Assembly: GCA_002307295.1 (NCBI GenBank)
Contig: DBTY01000029.1
Location: 1 to 64,000 of the forward strand
Direction of reading: 5' to 3'
Length of the DNA: 64,000 bases
Source: Ignavibacteriales bacterium UBA1304
Lineage (GTDB): Bacteria; Bacteroidota; Ignavibacteria; Ignavibacteriales; Ignavibacteriaceae
Part shown: piece after piece, positions 51,533 to 60,674 of the stretch
Numbering within the stretch: position 1 is the stretch's first letter
How the letters are laid out: each line of letters begins with the position of its first letter
Translations under genes and position numbers: made by a program
Notes under the pieces: model-generated
Seen by the model: the letters and a program-made list of their open reading frames with translations, nothing else
Told to the model about the DNA's origin: nothing
The model's database searches: none

Positions 51533-52471
51533 ATGATAAATCCAAAAGTAAAATCAGTTCTGTTTTTTATTTTTGGATTTTTTTTAATTTCTTTTTCTGA
51601 ACTCATTTCTCAAACAGGAAACTCGAATATGGAAAAATTTGAAAAAGTTCTCGACGGTTTGAACTTTCCCGAAGGTCCGGCATGGGATGGCAAAGGAAAT
51701 CTTTACGTATCAAATTGCCATGGCGGATTTATTACTAAAATAAGCGGCGATAGCTCGTCAGTATTTTTAAAAGCTTCCGAAAATCCTTTTACGCTAAATA
51801 AAACAAACGGATTGACTTTTTTTAAAGACGGCTCTTTATTCGCCTGCGAATTTGGCGTAGGCAAAATGCTTAAAATTTCGCCAGACGGTAAAACTGAAAT
51901 ATATGCCGACGGTTACAAAGGCAAAAGGTTTAACCGGCCAAACGATCTGGCTTTCGACTCTAAAGGAAACCTGTATTTTACTGATCCCAACTCTTACGGA
52001 AGCGATATTTTAGACGGCATGGTCTACAAAGTTGATTACATAACAAAAGAAGTTACTCCTGTAGCCGATAGCATTGCCTTTTCAAACGGAATTGCTTTTT
52101 CCGCAGATGAAAAATACGCTTATGTTTGCGAATCGGCGCTTAATAGAGTTATTAAATATGCAATTGATGAAAATGGCGTTTTCTATGACAAACATGTATT
52201 TATTGACTTGCCAGGCGGAGACCCGGACGGAATTGCTTTTGACATAGACGGTAATTTATATATCGCTCATTTTGGAGGCGGTAAAATTTATGTTGTTTCT
52301 CCCGAAGGCAAAATCATAAAAACTTACGACACTCCCGGTAAAAAGCCTAGCAACCTTGAATTTGCAGGCGACGATATGAAAACTCTTTTTCTTACCGAAG
52401 ACGAAACTAACGCAGTTTATAAAATCCGGGTCGAAACGCCTGGTTTAAAGCTATTCTGCGCTCCTTATTAA
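51533..52471 (+). CDS. Exported SMP-30/gluconolactonase-like beta-propeller
   Basis: This 312-residue secreted protein has a signal peptide (1-28, 'FFIFGFFLISFSELISQ'). A six-bladed SMP-30-type propeller follows: 'GLNFPEGPAWDGKGNLYVSN', 'NRPNDLAFDSKGNLYFTDPN', 'FSNGIAFSADEKYAYVCES' and 'GDPDGIAFDIDGNLYIAHFG'. The acidic and Asn residues at blade tops are the usual divalent-metal ligands. It may hydrolyse a sugar lactone, but specificity is unknown. It follows the dehydrogenase gene by 47 bases on the same strand. Confidence 0.88.
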   Translation: MINPKVKSVLFFIFGFFLISFSELISQTGNSNMEKFEKVLDGLNFPEGPAWDGKGNLYVSNCHGGFITKISGDSSSVFLKASENPFTLNKTNGLTFFKDGSLFACEFGVGKMLKISPDGKTEIYADGYKGKRFNRPNDLAFDSKGNLYFTDPNSYGSDILDGMVYKVDYITKEVTPVADSIAFSNGIAFSADEKYAYVCESALNRVIKYAIDENGVFYDKHVFIDLPGGDPDGIAFDIDGNLYIAHFGGGKIYVVSPEGKIIKTYDTPGKKPSNLEFAGDDMKTLFLTEDETNAVYKIRVETPGLKLFCAPY

Positions 52472-52587
52472 TTCTTACCCCAATTTTACCCAAAAGCGCA
52501 GAGGAATTAGAGCCTTTGCGCTCTGGGAACTATATACCGCTGAAATTAATTATTCTGTTATAACTAACGAATAAAAACAAAATTCAA

Positions 52588-54678
52588 ATGAAAAGAAAAC
52601 CGAATAGTTTAATTTCTGAAAAAAGCCCTTATTTACTTCAACATGCTTATAACCCGGTTAATTGGCTCTCGTGGAACAATAAGGCATTTGAAACTGCCCG
52701 TAACGAAAACAAACCAATATTCCTTTCAATTGGGTACTCTGCCTGCCATTGGTGCCATGTGATGGAAAAGGAATCGTTCGAAGACGATGAAGTTGCGGCT
52801 TTATTAAACGAATATTTCATCTCTATAAAAGTTGATAAAGAAGAAAGACCTGATATCGACAACGTTTATATGAATGTCTGCCGCATATATACTGGAAGCG
52901 GCGGCTGGCCAATGACAATAATATTGACGCCCGATAAAGAACCGTTCTATGCCGGGACATATTTTCCCAAGACTGAAAGATTCGGCAGACCAGGGATGCT
53001 GCAGCTTCTTCCTCAATTAAACGAAATATGGCGCAATCGCCACGCAGAAGTTCTTAAATCCGCCGCCCTGATTACAGCTTCTCTAAAAAATCTTCATGCA
53101 GGAACAGCAGTTGTCCCAATAGACGAAACTATAATAAAAAAAGCTATCAGTTATTTTAAAGAGAATTACGATAAAGAGTTTGGCGGGTTTGGCGTTGCGC
53201 CTAAATTTCCAACTCCTCATATTTTTAACTTTTTAGCGCGCCGCTATAAAAGAGATAATGACAATGAACTATTGGAAATTATTGACTCTTCGCTTACCCA
53301 AATGCGGCTTGGAGGAGTATACGATCATGTCGGTTTTGGATTTCACCGCTATTCGACTGATAGAACATGGTTAGTCCCCCACTTTGAAAAAATGCTGTAC
53401 GATCAGGCTCTTATCTCTCTGGCATATTTAGACGCTTATCTGCTAACTAATAAAACCATCTTTAGTAAAACTGCGACTGAAATATTGGAATATGTTTTAC
53501 AAGATATGACTTCTCCCGAAGGGGTATTTTATTCAGCAGAAGACGCCGATAGCGAAGGAGAAGAAGGGAAGTTTTATCTTTGGACTACCGACGATATGAC
53601 ATCTCTTTTTGATCCAGAAACCGCTAAACTTGCAACTGATTTATATAACATAAAACCCGAAGGTAATTTTTTTGACGCTTCGGCAGGCCGGACTACAGGC
53701 GAAAATATTCTACATCAAAAACTCGCTACCCAGGATTTATCAGGAGCTTTAAACGCTTCCGAAAAAGAAATTTATTCTCTTGAAGTACCAATCCGCAAAA
53801 TACTTTTTGAAGCAAGAGAAAAGAGAATTCATCCTTTTAAAGATGAGAAAATTTTAACCGACTGGAACGGCCTGACAATTGCGGCTTTGTGCCGCGCAGG
53901 CAGAGTTTTAGTTCAGAAAGACTTTGTTGCCGCCGCGCAAAGAGCTTATGAATTCATTTCTAAAAATTTATTTAATACCGAAGGAGCCCTCTTACACAGA
54001 TACAAAGACGGCAACATAGCAGTAACCGCCAACGCTGACGATTATTCTTTCCTAATCTATGGATTGCTTGAATTATATGAATCAAGTTTTGACGTTTATT
54101 ACCTTGAAGAAGCAATAAAACTCAATGAAGCGTTTGTAAACGATTTTTGGGACGAAAAAGAAGGAGGATTTTTCTTTACTTCATTAAGAGCCGAAAAATT
54201 ATTAGTAAGACAAAAAGAAATTTACGACGGCGCTGTTCCTTCTTCAAATTCTATGGCAATGATGAACCTTTTAAGATTGGCTAAACTAACCGGCAATTAC
54301 AAACTTGAAGAAAAGGCTTCGCAAATAGCCGATGCATTTTCGGCGCTTATATCAGAACAGCCAAGCGCTTATACGCAGTTCCTGCAGGCTTATGATTTCG
54401 GTTCCGGCTCAACTACAGAAATAATAATATGCGGCGAACAAGAGAATAAATCAGTAAAAGAAATCATCAGATATTTAAACTCAATTTATCTGCCGGATGC
54501 AGTTATATTATTAAAAACCGATAGAAACAAAGAACGGATTGCTTTATCCGCGCCATTTACAAAAGGTTTAATTTCTAAAAATAACGACGCTACTATTTAC
54601 GTCTGTAATAATTTCAAATGTAATACGCCTGTGTTCAACCTGCAAGAATTAAAAAAACTTATAGAACTGCCTGTGTGA
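52588..54678 (+). CDS. DUF255 thioredoxin-domain protein (YyaL/SPATA20-like)
   Basis: This 696-residue protein has an N-terminal thioredoxin-like DUF255 domain (about 5-165) with 'EKSPYLLQHAYNPVNWLSW' and a redox-type C-x-x-C at Cys53-Cys56 ('YSACHWCHVMEKESF'). A large six-hairpin/glycosidase-like (AGE-type) helical domain follows, with 'GGVYDHVGFGFHRYSTD' and 'PHFEKMLYDQALI'. The family is widespread from bacteria to mammals (SPATA20), and its biochemical role is not settled. No signal peptide. It is monocistronic, with 116 bases upstream and 123 downstream free of genes. Confidence 0.92.
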   Translation: MKRKPNSLISEKSPYLLQHAYNPVNWLSWNNKAFETARNENKPIFLSIGYSACHWCHVMEKESFEDDEVAALLNEYFISIKVDKEERPDIDNVYMNVCRIYTGSGGWPMTIILTPDKEPFYAGTYFPKTERFGRPGMLQLLPQLNEIWRNRHAEVLKSAALITASLKNLHAGTAVVPIDETIIKKAISYFKENYDKEFGGFGVAPKFPTPHIFNFLARRYKRDNDNELLEIIDSSLTQMRLGGVYDHVGFGFHRYSTDRTWLVPHFEKMLYDQALISLAYLDAYLLTNKTIFSKTATEILEYVLQDMTSPEGVFYSAEDADSEGEEGKFYLWTTDDMTSLFDPETAKLATDLYNIKPEGNFFDASAGRTTGENILHQKLATQDLSGALNASEKEIYSLEVPIRKILFEAREKRIHPFKDEKILTDWNGLTIAALCRAGRVLVQKDFVAAAQRAYEFISKNLFNTEGALLHRYKDGNIAVTANADDYSFLIYGLLELYESSFDVYYLEEAIKLNEAFVNDFWDEKEGGFFFTSLRAEKLLVRQKEIYDGAVPSSNSMAMMNLLRLAKLTGNYKLEEKASQIADAFSALISEQPSAYTQFLQAYDFGSGSTTEIIICGEQENKSVKEIIRYLNSIYLPDAVILLKTDRNKERIALSAPFTKGLISKNNDATIYVCNNFKCNTPVFNLQELKKLIELPV

Positions 54679-54801
54679 TTAATTCTGTTTATTAACTGAT
54701 TTCGTTATAAATGCATTTTAGTTTTGTTTATTGTTTGCTTTCAATTTCATTGCGCGTTTTTATTTTATTAAATTTGGGTAATAAAAATTAGAATTCAGGC
54801 A

Positions 54802-56271
54802 ATGGAAGATTTAGAAAAATATTTTGAACCATTTAGAAAAAACACAATTGGATATAATCAAACATTTAAAACTCCTTACGGCCAGCCTCGCATAGTATAT
54901 GCAGACTGGATTGCAAGCGGACGATTATATAAACCAATCGAAGATAAAATGAGCGCCGATTTCGGCCCATATGTAGGTAATACTCATACCGAAGCAAGCT
55001 TTACCGGCGCAACAATGACGCGCGCATATCATTTTGCTCACGAGCTTATAAAAAAGGATGTGAACGCCGGATCTGACGACGTTATTATTACTGAAGGAAG
55101 CGGAATGACAAAAGTTATTAGCAAGTTCCAGCGGATTTTAGGTCTTAAAATTCCGGAACAGCTTAAAAACTATTTACATCTTCCTGATGAACTGCGCCCC
55201 GTCGTTTTGATTACGCATATGGAGCATCATTCAAATCAGACTTCCTGGCTTGAAACTATCGCCGACGTTGTATATATCCAGCCTGACGATAAAGGACTGG
55301 TCTCGCTTAATAACTTAGCCGATACAGTTAAAAAATATAAAGACAGAAAACTTATTCTCGGCTCGTTTACTGCCTGCTCAAACGTAACTGGAATACAAAC
55401 TCCCTATCACCAAATGGCAAAAATAATGCACGAAGCGGGCGGATATTGTTTTGTAGATTTTGCCTGCTCGGCGCCATATGTTAAAATTGATATGCATCCT
55501 TCAGATCCGCTTGAAAAATTAGACGCTGTATACTTTTCGCCGCATAAATTTTTAGGCGGCCCCGGTACTCCCGGAGTAATTATATTCGATTCAAAATTGT
55601 ACAAAAACAAAGTCCCGGATAACCCCGGAGGCGGAACAGTGGACTGGACGAACCCATGGGGACAATATCGCTTCGTCTCTAATATCGAAGCCCGCGAAGA
55701 CGGCGGTACTCCCGGTTTTCTTCAGGCTATTAAAGCCGCGCTTTGCGTAGAGTTAAAAAATAATATGGGACTTGAAAAAATTGAAAAACGGGAAGAAGAA
55801 CTTGTAAAAATAGCATTTAAAGAGCTTAGAACTGTTCCCGGTTTACATATTTTGGCCGATAACGTTGAGACGCGTCTTGGGGTAATATCTTTTTTCATCG
55901 AAAAAATTCATTATAATTTATTGGTTAAACTTTTGAACGATCGTTTTGGAATTCAAACGCGGGGCGGTTGCAGCTGCGCAGGCACGTACGGTCATTTACT
56001 TCTCAAAGTTACGCACAATCAATCGCGTGAAATTACAGACAAAATAGACCATGGCGATTTTTCTGAAAAACCTGGGTGGGTCAGAATGTCCCTGCACCCA
56101 ACTATGACAAACGAAGAGCTTTATTTTATTGTTGACGCTCTTAAAGAGATTGTTAAAAATATCGGCGTTTGGCAAAACGATTACAAATATGAACTTCATA
56201 AAAACGAATATTCAAATATTCTTTTTACTGACGAACATTTAATCAGCACAGAAAAGTTGTTCGCATTGTAA
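54802..56271 (+). CDS. Class V aminotransferase-fold PLP enzyme (cysteine desulfurase-like)
   Basis: This 489-residue fold-type I PLP enzyme has Lys249 in 'YFSPHKFLGGPGTPGVIIF' as the Schiff-base residue and 'TEGSGMTKVI' and 'HMEHHSNQTSWLET' as phosphate- and ring-binding regions. A Cys-rich loop 'TRGGCSCAGTYGH' lies near the active site. It resembles the SufS/NifS-like group annotated as 'aminotransferase class V', but no Suf/Isc partners are nearby. Its substrate is unknown. The C-terminal 60 residues extend beyond a typical SufS (about 410). Confidence 0.85.
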   Translation: MEDLEKYFEPFRKNTIGYNQTFKTPYGQPRIVYADWIASGRLYKPIEDKMSADFGPYVGNTHTEASFTGATMTRAYHFAHELIKKDVNAGSDDVIITEGSGMTKVISKFQRILGLKIPEQLKNYLHLPDELRPVVLITHMEHHSNQTSWLETIADVVYIQPDDKGLVSLNNLADTVKKYKDRKLILGSFTACSNVTGIQTPYHQMAKIMHEAGGYCFVDFACSAPYVKIDMHPSDPLEKLDAVYFSPHKFLGGPGTPGVIIFDSKLYKNKVPDNPGGGTVDWTNPWGQYRFVSNIEAREDGGTPGFLQAIKAALCVELKNNMGLEKIEKREEELVKIAFKELRTVPGLHILADNVETRLGVISFFIEKIHYNLLVKLLNDRFGIQTRGGCSCAGTYGHLLLKVTHNQSREITDKIDHGDFSEKPGWVRMSLHPTMTNEELYFIVDALKEIVKNIGVWQNDYKYELHKNEYSNILFTDEHLISTEKLFAL

Positions 56272-56288
56272 AAGCGCCAGCGGGCAGC

Positions 56289-56654
56289 TTAGTCTTTATC
56301 TATTTCTTCGTCTGGGGCGATATGAAATTTGTGCAAAAATCTATGAATAAACGGCGCCATAAAAACCGATATTATGGAAAGAAACGCTATACCGCTGAAT
56401 AAAGCATAACAGGCAGCAAATATTTTTCCGGCATCGGTAACCATTGGGTTCACCGGCCCCATTCCCGTCAAAATCATTGCAGCGTTCAGCAATGAATCTA
56501 TCCAGCCCAGCTCGCCTATAAAGTGATATCCAGCTATTCCAATCAGCATCGAAACGCCTAAAAGAGTCATCGATACGCCAATGTATTTTAAAACCCTTTT
56601 ATAAAACTCTTTTTTAGAGAGTAATGGCTTTTTGTAATGTTCGAATTTTTTCAC
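56289..56654 (-). CDS. Small membrane protein, ion-channel-like pore loop (tentative)
   Basis: This 121-residue protein has two strong membrane helices (about 23-48 'YIGVSMTLLGVSMLIGIAGY' and about 80-105) with 'DSLLNAAMILTGMGPVNPMV' between them. A re-entrant T-G-M-G loop between two helices recalls 2TM potassium-channel modules, but the canonical T-x-G-Y/F-G filter is absent. The family is not named. The C-terminus is acidic ('APDEEIDKD'). It converges with the class V enzyme gene 17 bases away. Confidence 0.6.
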   Translation of the reverse strand: MKKFEHYKKPLLSKKEFYKRVLKYIGVSMTLLGVSMLIGIAGYHFIGELGWIDSLLNAAMILTGMGPVNPMVTDAGKIFAACYALFSGIAFLSIISVFMAPFIHRFLHKFHIAPDEEIDKD

Positions 56655-56834
56655 TTTATTTTTCCATAATTTGCAATTTTAAAATAGCTAAATGCATTTT
56701 AATATTAAAGCCATTAGGCAAAATTCAGTTGGACAAATTGATTTTAAAATGATAAGTTAATGATTGTATTATTGCTATTGATATTCTATCTAAGATTAAC
56801 AGACTAAACCACAAGGAGTTTTGGAGGCAGGCAC

Positions 56835-57206
56835 ATGAAAGTTTATCATTTTCTCTTGGTTTTTTCAGCGTTCGCGTTATTCAGTTTAAACTTTTCAGTC
56901 GGGCAGACAAATAAGGCTGATGGTAAGAAATTGTTTACAGAATACAAATGCGCTTCATGCCACAACATTGAATCCCAGGGAATAGTAAAAAAACGGGCTA
57001 ATGGGAAACAACCATCCGATTTATCAAATTTCGGAGGGAATATTAACGCTTCGCAATTAACGAACTATCTTAAGAAAAAAGAAAACTTTAATGGCAAAAA
57101 ACATCCTTTGCTATTTAAAGGGAGCGATGAAGATTTGAATACGCTTACTAAATGGCTCTTGAACCTGAAAAAACAAGCGCCGGCAAAAACAGGAACGACA
57201 AAATAG
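56835..57206 (+). CDS. Small exported c-type cytochrome
   Basis: This 123-residue monohaem cytochrome c has a signal peptide (1-22, 'FLLVFSAFALFSLNFSVG'). The haem motif is Cys39-x2-Cys42-His43 ('EYKCASCHNIE'). The expected distal Met ligand is not obvious in the C-terminal half, which has 'KKHPLLFKGSDEDLNTLTKW', so the haem may use another residue. Ribosome site GGAGGCAGGCAC precedes the ATG. It is an electron carrier or a subunit of a respiratory chain; no oxidase genes are nearby. Confidence 0.87.
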   Translation: MKVYHFLLVFSAFALFSLNFSVGQTNKADGKKLFTEYKCASCHNIESQGIVKKRANGKQPSDLSNFGGNINASQLTNYLKKKENFNGKKHPLLFKGSDEDLNTLTKWLLNLKKQAPAKTGTTK

Positions 57207-57230
57207 TTTTTCAGCTTTGACGTTGCTTTA

Positions 57231-57467
57231 CTAATCTAATTCGTGTGGACATCTGCCGCTTTCTCTCATGGGGCATTCGCTGGTAGCGCATGGATCGTTA
57301 TAAACCTTGCTAATATGAGTTACCGAAGGTCTAAAAGCAGAGAATAATTTTTTGCTGTTTGCCGATTTACATTTGGGGCAGTTTACTTTGTCTGTATTAT
57401 TTAACGTTTTGTGATACACTTCATATTTCGTTTTACAATCGTTGCACTGATATTCAAAAACAGGCAT
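57231..57467 (-). CDS. FmdB-type zinc ribbon protein
   Basis: This 78-residue protein has the FmdB zinc ribbon: 'MPVFEYQCNDCKTKYEVYHK' followed by 'NCPKCKS' (Cys8, Cys11, Cys30, Cys33). The rest (45-78) is a family-variable tail with three more cysteines. FmdB-like proteins are often called regulators, but the role is untested. Its 3' end faces that of the cytochrome gene 24 bases away, and it follows the anti-sigma gene on the same strand. Confidence 0.9.
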   Translation of the reverse strand: MPVFEYQCNDCKTKYEVYHKTLNNTDKVNCPKCKSANSKKLFSAFRPSVTHISKVYNDPCATSECPMRESGRCPHELD

Positions 57468-57502
57468 TATAGTTCTCCTTAATTACAGATAATAATTTAA
57501 CC

Positions 57503-57745
57503 TTAACAATCGCAATCGCGCAATCCTAATTTTTCCATTAATCTTATGTGCGCGTCTTCAGTCAGATTAATATTATATTTCTTATAGCATTCTATCGTCT
57601 GCGTAACGGAAGCAAAATACTTCCTACAGCAGGGACAAACTTCCAAATGTTCTTTTATAGCTTTGCATCTTTCAGATTGCAACTCTTCGCCAAGATTATC
57701 GCAAATGTGACTCATAACGTCTTTGCAGCAAATATGTTCAATCAT
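57503..57745 (-). CDS. Soluble zinc-binding anti-sigma factor (ZAS type)
   Basis: This 80-residue protein starts at ATG 57745, where ATGATTGA overlaps the sigma stop by 8 bases; an earlier ATG would overlap by 32. It has His33-x3-Cys37-x2-Cys40 ('KEHLEVCPCCRKYFASV'), the H-x3-C-x2-C ZAS motif, plus further cysteines at 6, 7, 15 and 27. There is no membrane segment, so it should sense a cytoplasmic, probably redox, signal and release the sigma factor. This contrasts with the membrane-bound anti-sigma factor at 7786. Confidence 0.82.
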   Translation of the reverse strand: MIEHICCKDVMSHICDNLGEELQSERCKAIKEHLEVCPCCRKYFASVTQTIECYKKYNINLTEDAHIRLMEKLGLRDCDC

Positions 57746-58304
57746 TTTTTTGCGCCTTTGTAATTTCATTTCTTAAAAAAGCTCTTGCCCTGTGCAAACG
57801 CGATTTTACCGCCGGAACCGAGAGCTCTACTATTTTTGCAGTTTCTTCAGTCGAAAGCTCTTCAACGTCCCTTAGTAAAAACACTAAGCGGTACTCCGGA
57901 CCTAATTTCTGAATAGCGTCGTCCAATATTTTTTTCAGCTCCGCATTTTCAATTTTTTTATTGGGCAAATTATCTACGTCGGCAAAATACTTTTCGTTTA
58001 TCAGGTCGCTTTCATCTGCGTTATCAAGATCAAAAAAGTCGGGCTTCCTTTTACGCAATTCCATAAGGCAGTGGTTAGTTACAATTCTGTAAAGCCAGGT
58101 GGAAAGCTTCGATTTGCCGTCAAACTGATGGAGCGACTTTATCATACTAAGAAAAGTTTCCTGCATGGTATTTTCGGCTTTATCCCTATCGCGGCATATT
58201 TTAAACGCAAAATTAAAGACCGTTTTTTCGTATTTCTTTACCAGCTCCGCCAGAGCGGCTCTATCGCCAGATTTAGCTTTTTCTATAAGTAGTTCTTCGC
58301 TCAT
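57738..58304 (-). CDS. ECF RNA polymerase sigma factor (second)
   Basis: This 188-residue sigma-70 ECF factor has region 2 with 'KAENTMQETFLSMIKSLHQF' and 'KLSTWLYRIVTNHCLMELRK'. Region 4 has 'EELSTEETAKIVELSVPAVK' followed by 'SRLHRARAFLRNEI'. A 36-residue acidic linker separates them ('DLDNADESDLINEKYFADVD'). It overlaps its ZAS anti-sigma factor by 8 bases. The 223-bp upstream region shows no ECF-type autoregulatory promoter that I could place with confidence. Confidence 0.9.
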   Translation of the reverse strand: MSEELLIEKAKSGDRAALAELVKKYEKTVFNFAFKICRDRDKAENTMQETFLSMIKSLHQFDGKSKLSTWLYRIVTNHCLMELRKRKPDFFDLDNADESDLINEKYFADVDNLPNKKIENAELKKILDDAIQKLGPEYRLVFLLRDVEELSTEETAKIVELSVPAVKSRLHRARAFLRNEITKAQKND

Positions 58305-58527
58305 ACAGTTGGATGATTAAAATTAAAATAAGATTCATCTAAATTAATAAATAAGGTTGGCATATCATATATGGCGAAGAATTTTTGCTCTGAATTTGGG
58401 ATTGCGTTGCGGGTTCCCCAATCCGCGCATTAGCTTGAGCGTCAGTCGAGTAAAAGTACTATTTATACGGAATAAAATCGAGAAGCATTAGACGCATTGA
58501 GGATTTGTGCTTTGTTATGGTAGCGTA

Positions 58528-59139
58528 TTACTTAAAAAACTTTTCCCGAAGAAATTCCAAGATTATTCCAATTACAGTAAATATTATTTTATCCTTATTC
58601 CGTTTTATGATATTCGGATTGTCTTTTTTATATGTTAAATATATTTTCGAATGCTTTATGAATTTATATTTGAAATTGAGAGCTAAAGAAATGAGATAAA
58701 AAACGCACCATATAGGTGTCCATAACATAATATTAATTTGATTATCAAATATTGGTATTATCCAGTCAATAACTATCCATATTAAAAAGTAATATAGGTT
58801 TATAAATTTCAATGAAGGGAATGTTCTTTTATTTATAATTTCCTCAATTTTTGCAACAATACCAGCATTAATAGTATCATCATTATATGATGATATTTTT
58901 GCATATGAGCCGGATAATGAAACAATAACGTTTGGATTATTTGTTGATATTGTAATGTCTGAAGAAACAAGCATCGGTAGTTCAGATATTTCGATATATT
59001 TATTCACCTCATATTCTCCAATAGCTATTTTATATGATTCACATGACTCGTCGATAACTCTACAAATCTCCTCTAAATCATCTTTATACAGACGGCATGG
59101 GGGTATCCGCTTCTCAATTGTTGAGTGTTTTTTTTGCAT
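58528..59139 (-). CDS. Hypothetical membrane protein
   Basis: This 203-residue protein has a soluble N-terminal part (1-110) with 'DDLEEICRVIDESCESYKIA' and 'VSSDITISTNNPNVIVSLSG', two membrane helices (about 112-130 'LYYFLIWIVIDWIIPIF' and about 136-155) and a basic C-terminal tail. I do not recognise it. It has low-GC composition and no ribosome site, lies alone between the second sigma locus and the DUF898 gene, and may be recently acquired. Confidence 0.5.
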   Translation of the reverse strand: MQKKHSTIEKRIPPCRLYKDDLEEICRVIDESCESYKIAIGEYEVNKYIEISELPMLVSSDITISTNNPNVIVSLSGSYAKISSYNDDTINAGIVAKIEEIINKRTFPSLKFINLYYFLIWIVIDWIIPIFDNQINIMLWTPIWCVFYLISLALNFKYKFIKHSKIYLTYKKDNPNIIKRNKDKIIFTVIGIILEFLREKFFK

Positions 59140-59317
59140 AAAATGTCCTTATATTTTAGTCTCCGACCTATAAAAATAAATTTTTATTCTTCCACTCAAT
59201 TTATGTACCTTCAGGGAAATTATAGAATTACGAAGGGGCATATAGCTACTACTATCAACTTAAAAGAAACAAATAGTATTGTCAATAAATAGTTACGCTG
59301 AAAATCTCAAAGTTCGA

Positions 59318-59352
59318 AACCTCCAAGGACGTCAACTGACGCCTTGGAGGTT
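59318..59352. repeat. Palindromic intergenic element (11-bp outer stem)
   Basis: AACCTCCAAGG (59318-59328) pairs with CCTTGGAGGTT (59342-59352). Inside, CGTCA (59330-59334) pairs with TGACG (59337-59341) around a 2-base loop, with one bulged base at 59329. It is 48 bases beyond the DUF898 stop on the minus strand but is followed there by no U-tract. The shape and sequence suggest a dispersed REP-like unit rather than a terminator. Confidence 0.55.
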
Positions 59353-59399
59353 AAGCCGAATAATAAATGTTTTTGTCTTGACTTAATTTTTGCGCTAAG

Positions 59400-60353
59400 T
59401 TAGTCCAGATTAATTTTTTCTAAATATGTTTTACCGGCAATCCGGCTTCCTATCTTACAATAAGCCCAGGGGAAGTATATTCCAATCGTTATTATCGTTA
59501 AAAGAGTTTGCCCCCAAATGAATAGGAAATCATCTTTGGGCTCTATATCATAACCGAATTTAAGTTTGCTATTCTCAGAGACGGCCGTAGTCCTTTCAGC
59601 AAAATACTTATATAACCGAAGACTTGCCATCGGCATATAAATTCCAATCGTGATAAACGCCAATATTATTTCAACGAAAATCTTACCGCAGGAAGCCCAA
59701 AAATCGGTATCCCACGAAATAGTATAATTTTTATAATCTATATTCACCAACCATTTGTAATTTAAATACATATACGGTATAACAACTATCGTAGTAAATA
59801 ATTGTTGGAAGAGAGAAAATGTAAGTGAATCCGCGGCATTAGCAGCAGGCAAGTATTTAGCAACAGTTATCCCGAGTATAATTCCTATTACAATCACTGG
59901 TATGACAATACTCAATGTTATTATCACAAACAGCTTGCCGCCTTCGCCATTAAACTTAAAATTCTGCGAATTGTAGGATGAATTGTCTATAAAAAGTCTG
60001 TTAATATTTCTAGTAAACCATGGAATGTATATCCCTAATGTTATCAGACTTAAAAGGGATCCAAGCAATATAGTTCCAATATATTTCAAGAACGGACCAT
60101 AAAACACAAGCGATTGATCTTGATAAACAACGCCTTCAATTGCTAATTTTGCAAAGGGGAACATCAGAATATACGCTATAATAAATATCAAGAATAGTGC
60201 AGCAAAAACTAACCAAAATTGAATTTCGTTCGGTTGAAGACCTTTTAGGTTATTGGCTGCGAATATATATGGAACTATAACGATAAGTAAAAATAAAAGC
60301 CAAATGGGAAATAATTTTCTACCCGTTAAATTGAAATTAAAATAGTTTTTCAT
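59400..60353 (-). CDS. DUF898/YjgN-family membrane protein
   Basis: This 317-residue polytopic protein has about eight predicted helices. Twice it carries the family block of a helix ending in I-T-x-G-I-Y-x-P-W/M followed by a basic helix: 'LSLITLGIYIPWFTRNINRL' and 'TIGIYFPWAYCKIGSRIAG'. After the first comes a 'NFKFNGEGGKLF' segment. This matches DUF898 (YjgN), whose function is unknown. It is monocistronic, and its downstream 260-bp gap holds the palindromic element. Confidence 0.8.
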   Translation of the reverse strand: MKNYFNFNLTGRKLFPIWLLFLLIVIVPYIFAANNLKGLQPNEIQFWLVFAALFLIFIIAYILMFPFAKLAIEGVVYQDQSLVFYGPFLKYIGTILLGSLLSLITLGIYIPWFTRNINRLFIDNSSYNSQNFKFNGEGGKLFVIITLSIVIPVIVIGIILGITVAKYLPAANAADSLTFSLFQQLFTTIVVIPYMYLNYKWLVNIDYKNYTISWDTDFWASCGKIFVEIILAFITIGIYMPMASLRLYKYFAERTTAVSENSKLKFGYDIEPKDDFLFIWGQTLLTIITIGIYFPWAYCKIGSRIAGKTYLEKINLD

Positions 60354-60674
60354 AGTTTAACTTTTTTTTGATTATAAATTGATGAATTAGTTATAGAGAT
60401 TTCATAGCCTATAATATAGGCTTAATGGAGTTTTCTTATCAGGGCGCGCCAATTTTAATTAGAAATACAAACATTCGAACCCCTTTATCTCCCCACAATA
60501 ATCAATGCTGTTTATTAGCGGAAGTTTTAATTCTTTTAATTAATACTTTCTTAAAGTAAAATAGCCAAATTATAATAATTATCAAAACGCTATACAAATG
60601 AAATTATTCGTTTGTAATAACTCTTTAGAAATGTCAGTATTAAAAACCCGAGCATACGAGTATGCAAAATTTAG
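60354..60674. other. 321-bp intergenic region without a recognised gene
   Basis: This AT-rich gap separates the DUF898 and AlkA-like genes. I see no RNA gene and no frame of useful length. A small hairpin lies at its right end (GCATAC at 60652-60657 with GTATGC at 60660-60665, 2-base loop), 10 bases beyond the AlkA stop on the minus strand. The spacing fits a weak terminator, but no U-tract follows. Confidence 0.4.

Noticed and set aside
52480..52545. AGCGCA...TGCGCT hairpin after the SMP-30 gene as a terminator
   Set aside because: Competing pairings, a long loop and no T-tract make it unconvincing.
56289..56654. Potassium channel call for the 121-residue membrane protein
   Set aside because: The selectivity filter T-x-G-Y/F-G is missing; only a T-G-M-G loop is present.
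58380..58460. Possible small RNA or tRNA-like fold in the gap upstream of the second ECF sigma gene
   Set aside because: Only a 6-bp GGATTG/CAATCC stem was found, with no anticodon arm or CCA-type end.
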